Source: Pedobacter sp. PF22-3
GTDB taxonomy: Bacteria > Bacteroidota > Bacteroidia > Sphingobacteriales > Sphingobacteriaceae
Direction of reading: 5' to 3'
Length of the DNA: 34,157 nucleotides
NCBI RefSeq assembly: GCF_026239555.1
Contig: NZ_JAPIVP010000027.1
Location: 1 to 34,157, forward strand
In this document: positions 24,703 to 32,743 of the stretch, in pieces
Layout of the letters: the number at the start of each line of letters is the position of its first letter
Numbering within the stretch: the stretch's first letter is position 1
The notes under the pieces: generated by a model
What the model was told of the DNA's origin: nothing
The model's database searches: none
What the model saw: only the letters and a program-made list of their open reading frames with translations
Translations under genes and position numbers: made by a program

Positions 24703-25908
24703 ATGCGTAAAAAATTACAAGATAGAATTGCCTCTTTTAAGGATGCGGCGGTGATAAAAGAAAAAGGATTATACCCTTATTTCAGGTCGATATCATCTGC
24801 TCAGGATACTGAGGTGGTGATCAACGGGGAAAAGGTACTCATGTTTGGTTCAAATTCCTATTTAGGTTTAACCAATCATCCTAAAATAAAAGAAGCTGCA
24901 AAAGCGGCCATCGAAAAATATGGAACGGGCTGCGCAGGATCGCGGTTTTTGAATGGTTCGCTCGATATCCACCTCGAATTGGAAAACCGCCTGGCAGAAT
25001 ATGTAGGCAAAGAAGCTGCCGTGCTTTTTAGTACTGGTTTTCAGGTGAATTTAGGAGTAATATCCTGTTTGTTAGATCGTAACGATTATCTTTTGCTGGA
25101 TGAATACGATCATGCCTCTATTATAGATGGTAGCCGTTTGGCCTTTTCGCGTACCATTAAATATGCGCATAATGACATGCAGGATCTTCGCCGGAAATTA
25201 AGCCGTTTACCTGAAGATGCCGCAAAACTGATTGTGTCTGACGGGATTTTCAGTATGGAAGGCGATTTGGTTAACCTTCCTGAAATGGTGGAAATTGCCA
25301 ACGAATTTGGTGCCAATATTATGATGGATGATGCACACAGCCTTGGTGTAATCGGTTTTAATGGATCAGGAACGGCATCTCATTTCAATCTAACAGAGGA
25401 TGTTGACCTTATTATGGGCACTTTCAGCAAATCGCTGGCCTCATTGGGAGGTTTTATTGCGGGTAATACCGAAACCATCGAATATATTAAACACCGTGCA
25501 CGCTCACTCATGTTCAGCGCAAGTATGCCGCCATCTGCTGTGGCCAGTGTGATCGCTGCACTGGATATAATCGAATCAGAGCCTGAAAGGATTGATCAAC
25601 TTTGGGCCAATACAGAATATGCAAAGAAACTTTTACTCGATGCTGGTTTTGATATCGGGCACAGCAATAGCCCTATTATTCCCATTTATATCCGCGACAA
25701 TACCAAAACCTTTATGATTACGAATATCCTTCAACAAAATGGTGTATTTGTAAATCCGGTAGTTTCTCCAGCAGTGCCGTCAGATTCATCTTTGATCAGG
25801 TTCTCTTTAATGGCCACGCATACTTTCGATCAGATTGAATCGGCCATAGCCAAACTAAGTGCAGCTTTTAAGGCTGTTAATGTAGAATTAGTGGGAAGCC
25901 AATCATGA
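24703..25908 (+). CDS. spt: Serine palmitoyltransferase
   Basis: The committing enzyme of sphingolipid synthesis: a PLP-dependent alpha-oxoamine synthase that condenses L-serine with a fatty acyl-CoA or acyl-ACP to 3-ketosphinganine. The 401-residue protein has FGSNSYLGL (48-56), DEYDHASIIDG (133-143, with His137 stacking on PLP), MMDDAHSLGV (207-216) and GTFSKSLASLGG (239-250, Lys243 as Schiff-base lysine). It agrees closely along its length with the Sphingobacterium enzyme as I recall it, which separates it from the sister enzymes KBL and BioF. I start it at ATG 24703; an in-frame GTG at 24694 would add three residues. Its stop overlaps the next start (ATGA), so the downstream acyltransferase is coupled. 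It heads an eight-gene lipid operon. Confidence 0.93.
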   Translation: MRKKLQDRIASFKDAAVIKEKGLYPYFRSISSAQDTEVVINGEKVLMFGSNSYLGLTNHPKIKEAAKAAIEKYGTGCAGSRFLNGSLDIHLELENRLAEYVGKEAAVLFSTGFQVNLGVISCLLDRNDYLLLDEYDHASIIDGSRLAFSRTIKYAHNDMQDLRRKLSRLPEDAAKLIVSDGIFSMEGDLVNLPEMVEIANEFGANIMMDDAHSLGVIGFNGSGTASHFNLTEDVDLIMGTFSKSLASLGGFIAGNTETIEYIKHRARSLMFSASMPPSAVASVIAALDIIESEPERIDQLWANTEYAKKLLLDAGFDIGHSNSPIIPIYIRDNTKTFMITNILQQNGVFVNPVVSPAVPSDSSLIRFSLMATHTFDQIESAIAKLSAAFKAVNVELVGSQS

Positions 25909-27026
25909 GAGAACTGGTAAAGGTTTCTGATAAAAAAGCGTTAGCCGCATTTGTAGATTTTCCGCACGAATTGTATGCAGGAGATGTAAATTATGTGCCT
26001 GAGCTTTTTATCGCCCAACGCGATCTGCTTACACCAGGTAAACATCCTTTTTACGAGCATTCTGAAATTCAGCTTTTTTTGCTTTATGATGAAGGTAAAA
26101 TAGTAGGACGGATTGCCGCAATCAACAATAACAATCATAATAAAGTCTACGAATCAAAAGACGGTTTTTTTGGATTTTTCGATTGTATCAATGATGCAAC
26201 AGTAGTTAAAGCGCTTTTTGAAGCAGCACAGGATTGGCTAAAACAAAAGGGATTGACCAAGGTTTTAGGCCCGGTAAACTTCTCTACCAATGAAGTATGC
26301 GGCTTGCTCATTGAAGGTTTTGATGGGCCGCCTGTAGCCATGATGCCTTATAATCCCAAATATTATCTGCCGCTTTTGGAACAAATCGGGTTTCAGAAAA
26401 ATGTCGATTTACGGGCCTATCGCTACACCGCCGGCAATTATAGCGAAAGGTCGGTTAAACTACTGGATAGGATAGAGGAACGCTTAATGCGGAACGATAT
26501 CATTCTCCGAAAAATCAACATGAAGAAATTCAAGGAAGAATGTAATGCGGTGAGGGAAGTATATAATAAAGCATGGGATAAAAACCTTGGTTTTGTACCA
26601 ATGACGGATAAGGAATTTGACTATACGGCAAACGACCTGAAACTGATCCTCGACCCCGAATTTTGTATCCTGGCTGAGCAGCACGGCAAGATTGTAGGCT
26701 TTGCATTGGCTATACCCGATATCAATCAGATTCTGATTAAAATTAAACGGGGAAGGTTGTTTCCAACAGGTTTGATCAAACTTTTGGCCAATAAAAAGAA
26801 AATTGATGGCATCCGTATTTTATTGCTCGGCGTGGTTGATGGTTACCGTAAAATGGGGATTGAAGCCTGTCTTTATGGTCGCATCATTAAACGTTTCAAA
26901 GCTAAAAACATGAAATATGCGGAGGCTAGCTGGACTTTGGATCATAACGATCTGATTAATAAGCCTATTGAAGATATTGGTGGCAAGTTGTACCGTAAAT
27001 ACAGGATTTTAGAGAAAGCGATATGA
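25905..27026 (+). CDS. GNAT-fold acyltransferase, candidate bacterial ceramide synthase
   Basis: A 373-residue protein with a C-terminal GNAT acetyl-CoA/acyl-CoA site, LLLGVVDGYRKMGIEACLYG (307-326), and an N-terminal half with LFLLYDEGKIVGRIAAINN (58-76) and GPVNFSTNEVCGLLIEGFD (122-140), a pattern of the large YghO-like acyltransferase group. In Caulobacter a protein of this type (bCerS) N-acylates the sphingoid base to make ceramide. The gene here overlaps serine palmitoyltransferase (ATGA) and the next reductase (ATGA), exactly between the two other ceramide genes, which strongly supports the same job. There is no membrane segment, so it would be cytosolic or peripheral. Family is clear; substrate is inferred. 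Confidence 0.75.
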   Translation: MRELVKVSDKKALAAFVDFPHELYAGDVNYVPELFIAQRDLLTPGKHPFYEHSEIQLFLLYDEGKIVGRIAAINNNNHNKVYESKDGFFGFFDCINDATVVKALFEAAQDWLKQKGLTKVLGPVNFSTNEVCGLLIEGFDGPPVAMMPYNPKYYLPLLEQIGFQKNVDLRAYRYTAGNYSERSVKLLDRIEERLMRNDIILRKINMKKFKEECNAVREVYNKAWDKNLGFVPMTDKEFDYTANDLKLILDPEFCILAEQHGKIVGFALAIPDINQILIKIKRGRLFPTGLIKLLANKKKIDGIRILLLGVVDGYRKMGIEACLYGRIIKRFKAKNMKYAEASWTLDHNDLINKPIEDIGGKLYRKYRILEKAI

Positions 27027-28012
27027 AAAAGCGGTTGTTGATTACTGGGGCAACGGGGTTTGTAGGCTATCACCTGATTAAATCTGCTTTAGCCAATGGA
27101 TTGGAGGTATATGCAAATGTACGTCATTCAGCCGCTGCAGCACATCTTAAAGATTTTCCGATCAACTATGTTAGCCTTGATCTTTCATCCATATACCTGT
27201 TAAAAGAAAATATAGAAGAAAAAAGATACGATTACATTGTGCATGCAGCTGCAGTAACAAAGGCAAAGAATTTGGACGATTACAATAAGATCAATGCCAT
27301 ATATACCAGGAATTTAGCGATAGCCGCATCGAAATCAACATATCGCCTAAAGAAATTTGTATTTATCAGCAGTTTGGCTGCGCTGGGGCCTTTGAATAAA
27401 AAAAATGAAAAACTCACCGATAATGGGGCTTCAAATCCGGTAACCAATTATGGGATCAGCAAAGCACTTGCCGAAACATATCTGGCCCAGATTCAGAATC
27501 TGCCATTGATTACTTTCAGGCCTACAGCCGTTTACGGACCGCGCGAGAAAGACATTTTCATATTAATTAAAACGATTAAAGCAGGGCTGGAGCTATACAT
27601 AGGCAAACAGGAACAGCAATTAAGTTTTGTGTACGCCACCGATTTGGCCGATATCATTATAAATGCACTCGCATCTGATGTGGTTGGTAAAAGTTACAAT
27701 GTATCTGATGGAGCAGTTTATAACCGATCGGCGTTGGCTGCTTATGTGCGCAAGGCTTTAAACAAAAACACATTGATTGTAAATGTGCCCTTGCAAATGA
27801 TTAAAGGCCTTGCCTGGGGGATGGAACGGTTGTATGGCACTTTCAATAAGATTCCGGCTTTAAATGTGGATAAAATAAAAGAACTCACTGCCCTTAACTG
27901 GGGCTGCGACATTAAAAATATTCAGAAAGATTTTGGTTTTATGCCCCAGTTCGGATTGGAAGAGGGATTAAATGAAACCATTGATTGGTACCGTAAACAT
28001 AATTGGTTATAA
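27023..28012 (+). CDS. NAD(P)-dependent SDR, candidate 3-ketosphinganine reductase
   Basis: A 329-residue extended short-chain dehydrogenase with the NAD(P) motif TGATGFVG (8-15), the VHAAAVTK stretch after strand 4, FISSLAALG with Ser117/118, and catalytic Tyr143 and Lys147 (NYGISKALAE). In Caulobacter (CerR) and Bacteroides a reductase of this epimerase-like type acts in ceramide formation on the 3-keto group. It overlaps the acyltransferase by four bases and precedes inositol phosphate synthase by 19 bases. The order spt, acyltransferase, reductase gives a complete minimal route to dihydroceramide. In Caulobacter acylation may precede reduction, so its substrate could be 3-ketoceramide rather than 3-ketosphinganine. 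Confidence 0.8.
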   Translation: MKKRLLITGATGFVGYHLIKSALANGLEVYANVRHSAAAAHLKDFPINYVSLDLSSIYLLKENIEEKRYDYIVHAAAVTKAKNLDDYNKINAIYTRNLAIAASKSTYRLKKFVFISSLAALGPLNKKNEKLTDNGASNPVTNYGISKALAETYLAQIQNLPLITFRPTAVYGPREKDIFILIKTIKAGLELYIGKQEQQLSFVYATDLADIIINALASDVVGKSYNVSDGAVYNRSALAAYVRKALNKNTLIVNVPLQMIKGLAWGMERLYGTFNKIPALNVDKIKELTALNWGCDIKNIQKDFGFMPQFGLEEGLNETIDWYRKHNWL

Positions 28013-28031
28013 GATTTTAAATAAAAATAGA

Positions 28032-29357
28032 ATGAAACAACAAGTTAAAGCAGCCGAAGGCAAGCTAGGAATATTAATGCCAGGATTAGGCGCTGTAGCA
28101 ACAACGATGATTGCCGGAGTTGCTGCAATTAAAAAAGGAATCTCAAAACCGATCGGTTCGTTAACACAGATGGGCACCATCCGTTTGGGCAAAAGAACTG
28201 AGAATAAACAACCGAAAATTAAAGATTTTGTACCCTTGGCTGGCCTTGAAGATTTAGTTTTTGGTGGCTGGGATGTGTACGAAGATAACGTTTACGAAGC
28301 AGCATTGAATGCCCGCGTATTGGATGCCAACCTTTTGCGAGATGTACGCGAAGAATTACAGGCCATTAAGCCCATGCGTGCAGCTTTCGACAGGAATTAT
28401 GTAAAAAACCTGGATGGTAAATATGTAAAAGATATCGATAACCGTTACGAACTGGCTTTGGCTGTAATGGAAGATATTAAAAATTTCAAAGCAGAAAACA
28501 ACTGCGACCGTATTGTACTGGTTTGGTGTGGTTCTACCGAAATTTATTTTGAAGCATCAGAAGTGCACGAATCGCTTGCTGCATTTGAACAAGGTCTAAG
28601 AGATAATGATTCGCGCATTGCACCAAGTATGATCTATGCTTATGCGGCATTAAAATTAGGAATTCCGTTTGCTAACGGTGCACCAAACTTAACGGTTGAT
28701 ATTCCTGCTTTAATTGAATTGGCTAAAGAAACCGATACCCCAATTGCAGGTAAAGATTTTAAAACCGGTCAAACATTAATGAAAACCATTTTGGCACCTG
28801 GTTTAGCGGCACGTTCGTTAGGTGTAAACGGTTGGTTCTCTGATAATATTCTAGGCAACCGTGATGGTCTGGTATTAGACGATCCGGATAACTTTAAAAC
28901 CAAAGAGGTATCTAAACTGGGTGTGTTGGAAGATATTTTCAAGCCAGAGGTTAATCCTGATTTGTATGGCGAAATGTACCACAAAATCCGGATCAATTAT
29001 TATCCCCCTCACGGTGACAATAAAGAAAGCTGGGATAACATTGATATTTTCGGTTGGTTAGGCTACAAAATGCAGATCAAAATCAATTTCCTTTGCCGCG
29101 ATTCGATTTTGGCCGCGCCGATTGTATTAGACCTTGCATTGTTTATCGATCTGGCTAAACGTGCAAATCTTTCGGGTATACAGGAATGGTTATCATTTTA
29201 CCTGAAATCGCCACAAACCATCCCGGGTGTACCTGCAGAAAACGACATCTTTAAACAGTTAATGAAACTTCAAAATACCCTACGTTACATCATGGGCGAA
29301 GAATTGATCACCCATTTAGGTCAGGATTACGAAGAAGAACTGATAGAAACGGTATAG
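28032..29357 (+). CDS. ino1: myo-Inositol-1-phosphate synthase
   Basis: A 441-residue NAD-dependent isomerase turning glucose 6-phosphate into myo-inositol 1-phosphate in the cytosol. The NAD loop PGLGAVATTMIAG (17-29) is present, then DRIVLVWCGSTE, PFANGAPNLTVDIPAL, AGKDFKTGQTLMKT and the family segment SDNILGNRDGLVLDD, all marks of the bacterial inositol-3-phosphate synthase family. I start it at 28032, where the Rossmann N terminus begins; a longer in-frame start at 27972 lies inside the reductase gene. The stop overlaps the GTG start of the next gene (TAGTG). It supplies the head group for the phosphatidylinositol steps encoded further along, as BT_1526 does in Bacteroides thetaiotaomicron. 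Confidence 0.92.
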   Translation: MKQQVKAAEGKLGILMPGLGAVATTMIAGVAAIKKGISKPIGSLTQMGTIRLGKRTENKQPKIKDFVPLAGLEDLVFGGWDVYEDNVYEAALNARVLDANLLRDVREELQAIKPMRAAFDRNYVKNLDGKYVKDIDNRYELALAVMEDIKNFKAENNCDRIVLVWCGSTEIYFEASEVHESLAAFEQGLRDNDSRIAPSMIYAYAALKLGIPFANGAPNLTVDIPALIELAKETDTPIAGKDFKTGQTLMKTILAPGLAARSLGVNGWFSDNILGNRDGLVLDDPDNFKTKEVSKLGVLEDIFKPEVNPDLYGEMYHKIRINYYPPHGDNKESWDNIDIFGWLGYKMQIKINFLCRDSILAAPIVLDLALFIDLAKRANLSGIQEWLSFYLKSPQTIPGVPAENDIFKQLMKLQNTLRYIMGEELITHLGQDYEEELIETV

Positions 29358-29812
29358 TGTTTATCCATAAATTTCTTTCAACGGCTCTGGGAATCGGGTA
29401 TATCGGCAAAGGTGCAGGCACTTATGCTGCTATAGCAACCTGCATCTGCTGGCACCTTTTCCAGAGCCCTTATACCAACCCATATTTATGGCCAATACTT
29501 TTTACCATGTTCATCGTAATGATCGGGATCATGAGTGCCGACCGGGTAGAAGAGATTTGGGGTAAAGACCATAACAGGGTAGTGATTGATGAAGTGGCGG
29601 GAATGTGCATTACCCTGTTATTTGTGCCTTTAAAATGGCAATATACCCTTATTGGGCTTGTTCTTTTTAGGTTTTTTGATATTCTGAAACCATTTGGCAT
29701 CCGCAAATTAGAAGAATTGCCAGGTGGTTGGGGTGTAATGGCTGATGATGTGCTGGCTGGAATTTATGCAAATATTATACTGCAACTGGTAATGGTTTTT
29801 GAATTTTTTTAA
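29357..29812 (+). CDS. PgpA-like phosphatase, candidate phosphatidylinositol-phosphate phosphatase
   Basis: A 151-residue membrane protein of the PgpA (phosphatidylglycerophosphatase A) family with about four membrane segments. Family marks are GIGYIGKGAGTYAA (12-25), DEVAGMCITL (about 78-87), FRFFDILKPFGIRKLEELPGG and GVMADDVLAGIYAN. In an inositol lipid cluster such a protein is expected to remove the phosphate from phosphatidylinositol phosphate, giving phosphatidylinositol, as reported for the matching phosphatase of Bacteroides thetaiotaomicron. A housekeeping phosphatidylglycerophosphatase role is the alternative. The start is a GTG overlapping the stop of the inositol phosphate synthase; the sequence from the first residue already fits the family. 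Confidence 0.8.
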   Translation: MFIHKFLSTALGIGYIGKGAGTYAAIATCICWHLFQSPYTNPYLWPILFTMFIVMIGIMSADRVEEIWGKDHNRVVIDEVAGMCITLLFVPLKWQYTLIGLVLFRFFDILKPFGIRKLEELPGGWGVMADDVLAGIYANIILQLVMVFEFF

Positions 29813-29814
29813 AC

Positions 29815-30189
29815 ATGCTTACCTACTTAAAAGCACAGGCGTCATCCTTAATAGCTTCTGCAACCGATTTTGGTGTCACCATTATTGCGGTAAACCTTTT
29901 CGGACTGTGGTACCTGGCAGCAAGCATAATCGGTACCATTTCGGGTGGTGTGGTTAATTTTTACGTGAACCGTAAATGGGTTTTTGAAAGCAAATCGAAG
30001 GATGTTAAAGGGCAAGTATTCAGGTATATGTTGGTATGGGCAGGCAATCTGATCCTTGTAACCGCAGGTGTATTTACGCTCACCCATTTTTTTAGTCTCA
30101 ATTACGTACTCGCCAAAGTTTTGAGCTCCGTTTTAACGGGCATAAGCTACAATTATATCATGCAAAAGCAGTTTATTTTTTCCAATTAA
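29815..30189 (+). CDS. GtrA-like four-helix membrane protein
   Basis: A 124-residue protein with four membrane segments and the GtrA family marks FGVTIIAVNLFGLWYLAA (helix 1-2 region), GGVVNFYVNRKWVF (44-57) and ISYNYIMQKQFIF (110-122). GtrA proteins are thought to flip or hand on lipid-linked sugars. Placed two bases after the PgpA-like gene and directly before a DUF5686 gene, it may move an inositol-containing lipid or precursor across the inner membrane. That is inference from context. Confidence 0.8.
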   Translation: MLTYLKAQASSLIASATDFGVTIIAVNLFGLWYLAASIIGTISGGVVNFYVNRKWVFESKSKDVKGQVFRYMLVWAGNLILVTAGVFTLTHFFSLNYVLAKVLSSVLTGISYNYIMQKQFIFSN

Positions 30190-32733
30190 ATGAAACCGAT
30201 TTATTCATTTTTATTATTCGTTACGCTCTGTTTTATTTTGCAGGTAAATGCATTTGCCCAAAGAACTGTTGTATCTGGTACCGTACGCGATGCGGTTACC
30301 AAAGAAACGCTGCCCAATGTTTCGGTTTTCTTTAAAGATACGCAGATTGGCACACAGACCGATACAAATGGGAAATATATCCTTGTTTCTCCAAACCCAC
30401 AAAGCGAACTCAGCTTCAATTATGTAGGCTATCGTACCGCTTTTAAAAATACCGTTCCTGCCGCAACGCAAGAACTTGATGTTGCGCTGGTACCCGATTC
30501 AAGGGCCTTGGATGAAGTGGTTATTGTGGGCGGTAAAAAGGTAAGATACCGCAACAAAGATAATCCGGCAGTAGAATTGATCCGCCAGGTAATTGCCCAC
30601 AAAGATGAAAACCGCATTAAGAGCTATAATACCGTTTCTTTCAGGCAATATGAAAAAATGCTCTTCTCCATGAGTAATGTATCGGATAAGTTTAAGAATA
30701 AAAGAATGTTCAAGAACTATCAGTTTCTGTTTCAGGAGCAGGATCCGACATTGATAGGTGGGAAAAATCTTCTTCCGATTTATATTCAGGAAAAACTGGC
30801 TGATAGCTACCTGAGCAAAAATCCAGAAAAGAACAAAACCATCATAATCGGAGAAAAACAGGTCCAATTCGACAGCCGCTACATCGATAATAAGGGAATG
30901 AAAACCTATTTCGATAGGATGTATCAGGATATTGATATTTATAAAAACAATATCTCCGTAATCAGTAACGAGTTTTTAAGCCCGATTGCTGATGGTGCAC
31001 CTGCTTTTTATAAGTTTTTCATTACCGATACCATCAAAACGCAGAAACCTGAAATTATAGAGCTGTCTTTTACCCCCCGCAATACAAACGATATGTTGTT
31101 TGAAGGGAAAATTTATGTCACCAATGATAGCCATTATGCTGTTACCGGAGCCTCTTTCGGCGTAAACAAAAATATCAACCTCAATTTTGTACGTGCACTA
31201 AAAATCGATCTGAATTTTGAGCCGAATAATAAAGGCAAATACAGTTTGAGCAAAAGCAATTTACTGGCCGATTTTGGTCTTGGAAAAAACAAAGGAATTG
31301 GTTTTACAGGTGAACGTACCGTTACTTTTAAAGATTACCAGTTTGATACGGTGCTGCCCGATACTATTTTTCAGGGAAAAAGCACCGTTGTATTGGCTGA
31401 TGCAGCGAAAAAAGACGATAAATTTTGGGAGAAAAACAGATTAGATACCATTTCCAGCAACCAGCTGAAGATTTATAGCAATATTGATACCCTGCAGAAT
31501 CTGCCGTCTTTTAAGCGGACAATGAAAATCGTTACCCTTTTATTTGCAGGTTATCAGAATCTTGGTCCTTACGAAATTGGTCCTGTAAATACATTTTATA
31601 GCTTTAATAATGTAGAAGGTTTAAGGCTGCGGTTTGGCGGACGAACAACGCCCGAATTAAGCAAACGATACTATTTCGAAAATTATTTAGCCTATGGTAT
31701 AAAAGATGAGAAATGGAAGTTTTTCCTTTCCGGAACTTATTCATTAAATAATAAATCGATCTACGAGTTTCCCCAAAACTACATTAGGGCCAGTTTTCAG
31801 CGCGATACCAAAATACCCGGACAAGAACTGCAGTTTGTGCAGGAAGATAATTTTCTGCTCTCGTTTAAACGCGGGGTAAATGATATGTTGTTGTATAACG
31901 ATTTTTACCGTTTAGATTATGTGAAAGAGTTCGAAAACCATTTTTCTTATAACCTGGGTTTTAAAAAATGGAGTCAGACACCAGCCGGCGGATTAAATTA
32001 CCTAAATGAAAATAACCAGCTGGTAAACCGCTTAACCACCAGCGAGGTTTCTGTACAGTTCAGGTACGCCCCGAATGAAAAATTTTACCAGGGCAAAATT
32101 TACCGTGTACCTATAGCCGATCGTTATCCGGTATTTAATCTGCGTTATACCGCAGGTTTAAAAGGTGTGCTTGGAGGCGAATACAATTACCACAACCTAT
32201 TGGGCAGTATCGATAAACGCTTTTATTTATCGCAGTTGGGTTATAGCGATGTTACTGTAGAGGGCAGTTATATTGCCGGGAAAGTACCTTTTCCTTTATT
32301 GGACATCCACCGTGCCAACCAAACTTATGCCTATCAACTCAATTCTTATAACCTGATGAACTTCCTGGAGTTTGTGAGCGATCATTATGTAAGCATCAAT
32401 ATCGACCATAATTTTAATGGCTTCTTTTTTAATAAAGTGCCATTGATCAAAAAATTAAAGTTGAGGGAAGTGGTGTCGTTTAAAGCTTTGTATGGAGGGT
32501 TAAGGAACGAAAATAATCCTAATTTCCAATCGGGATTATATCAGTTGCCAGTTTACGAAAACGGCGCACAAAGAACATATGCATTGGGCAATGAACCCTA
32601 TATGGAAGGAAGTGTTGGGGTAGGCAACATCTTTAAATTATTGCGGGTAGATCTGGTGAAACGGTTCAACTACCTCAATCATCCGGAAGTTTCAGAATGG
32701 GGAATAAGGGCAAGGGTAAAATTTGATTTTTAA
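30190..32733 (+). CDS. DUF5686 protein with carboxypeptidase-regulatory-like domain
   Basis: An 847-residue exported protein: signal peptide (1-24, AFA|QRT), carboxypeptidase-regulatory-like domain (about 27-105, with GTVRDAVTKETLPNVSV and TDTNGKYIL), then a long DUF5686 region that looks beta-rich and ends in an outer-membrane-like sequence (GIRARVKFDF). It contains no TonB plug. Proteins of this type are common in Bacteroidota outer membranes and their function is unknown. The gene starts at the base following the GtrA-like stop codon and lies within the lipid operon, so a role in lipid transport or insertion into the outer membrane is conceivable. I cannot go further from sequence. Confidence 0.75.
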   Translation: MKPIYSFLLFVTLCFILQVNAFAQRTVVSGTVRDAVTKETLPNVSVFFKDTQIGTQTDTNGKYILVSPNPQSELSFNYVGYRTAFKNTVPAATQELDVALVPDSRALDEVVIVGGKKVRYRNKDNPAVELIRQVIAHKDENRIKSYNTVSFRQYEKMLFSMSNVSDKFKNKRMFKNYQFLFQEQDPTLIGGKNLLPIYIQEKLADSYLSKNPEKNKTIIIGEKQVQFDSRYIDNKGMKTYFDRMYQDIDIYKNNISVISNEFLSPIADGAPAFYKFFITDTIKTQKPEIIELSFTPRNTNDMLFEGKIYVTNDSHYAVTGASFGVNKNINLNFVRALKIDLNFEPNNKGKYSLSKSNLLADFGLGKNKGIGFTGERTVTFKDYQFDTVLPDTIFQGKSTVVLADAAKKDDKFWEKNRLDTISSNQLKIYSNIDTLQNLPSFKRTMKIVTLLFAGYQNLGPYEIGPVNTFYSFNNVEGLRLRFGGRTTPELSKRYYFENYLAYGIKDEKWKFFLSGTYSLNNKSIYEFPQNYIRASFQRDTKIPGQELQFVQEDNFLLSFKRGVNDMLLYNDFYRLDYVKEFENHFSYNLGFKKWSQTPAGGLNYLNENNQLVNRLTTSEVSVQFRYAPNEKFYQGKIYRVPIADRYPVFNLRYTAGLKGVLGGEYNYHNLLGSIDKRFYLSQLGYSDVTVEGSYIAGKVPFPLLDIHRANQTYAYQLNSYNLMNFLEFVSDHYVSINIDHNFNGFFFNKVPLIKKLKLREVVSFKALYGGLRNENNPNFQSGLYQLPVYENGAQRTYALGNEPYMEGSVGVGNIFKLLRVDLVKRFNYLNHPEVSEWGIRARVKFDF

Positions 32734-32743
32734 GAGATAAACT

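Noticed and set aside
27972..28031. A longer start for inositol phosphate synthase at 27972
   Set aside because: It lies inside the reductase gene in another frame; Met at 28032 gives the normal Rossmann start.
30499..30867. A 122-residue frame antisense to the DUF5686 gene
   Set aside because: It lies entirely inside a long, well-supported gene on the other strand.
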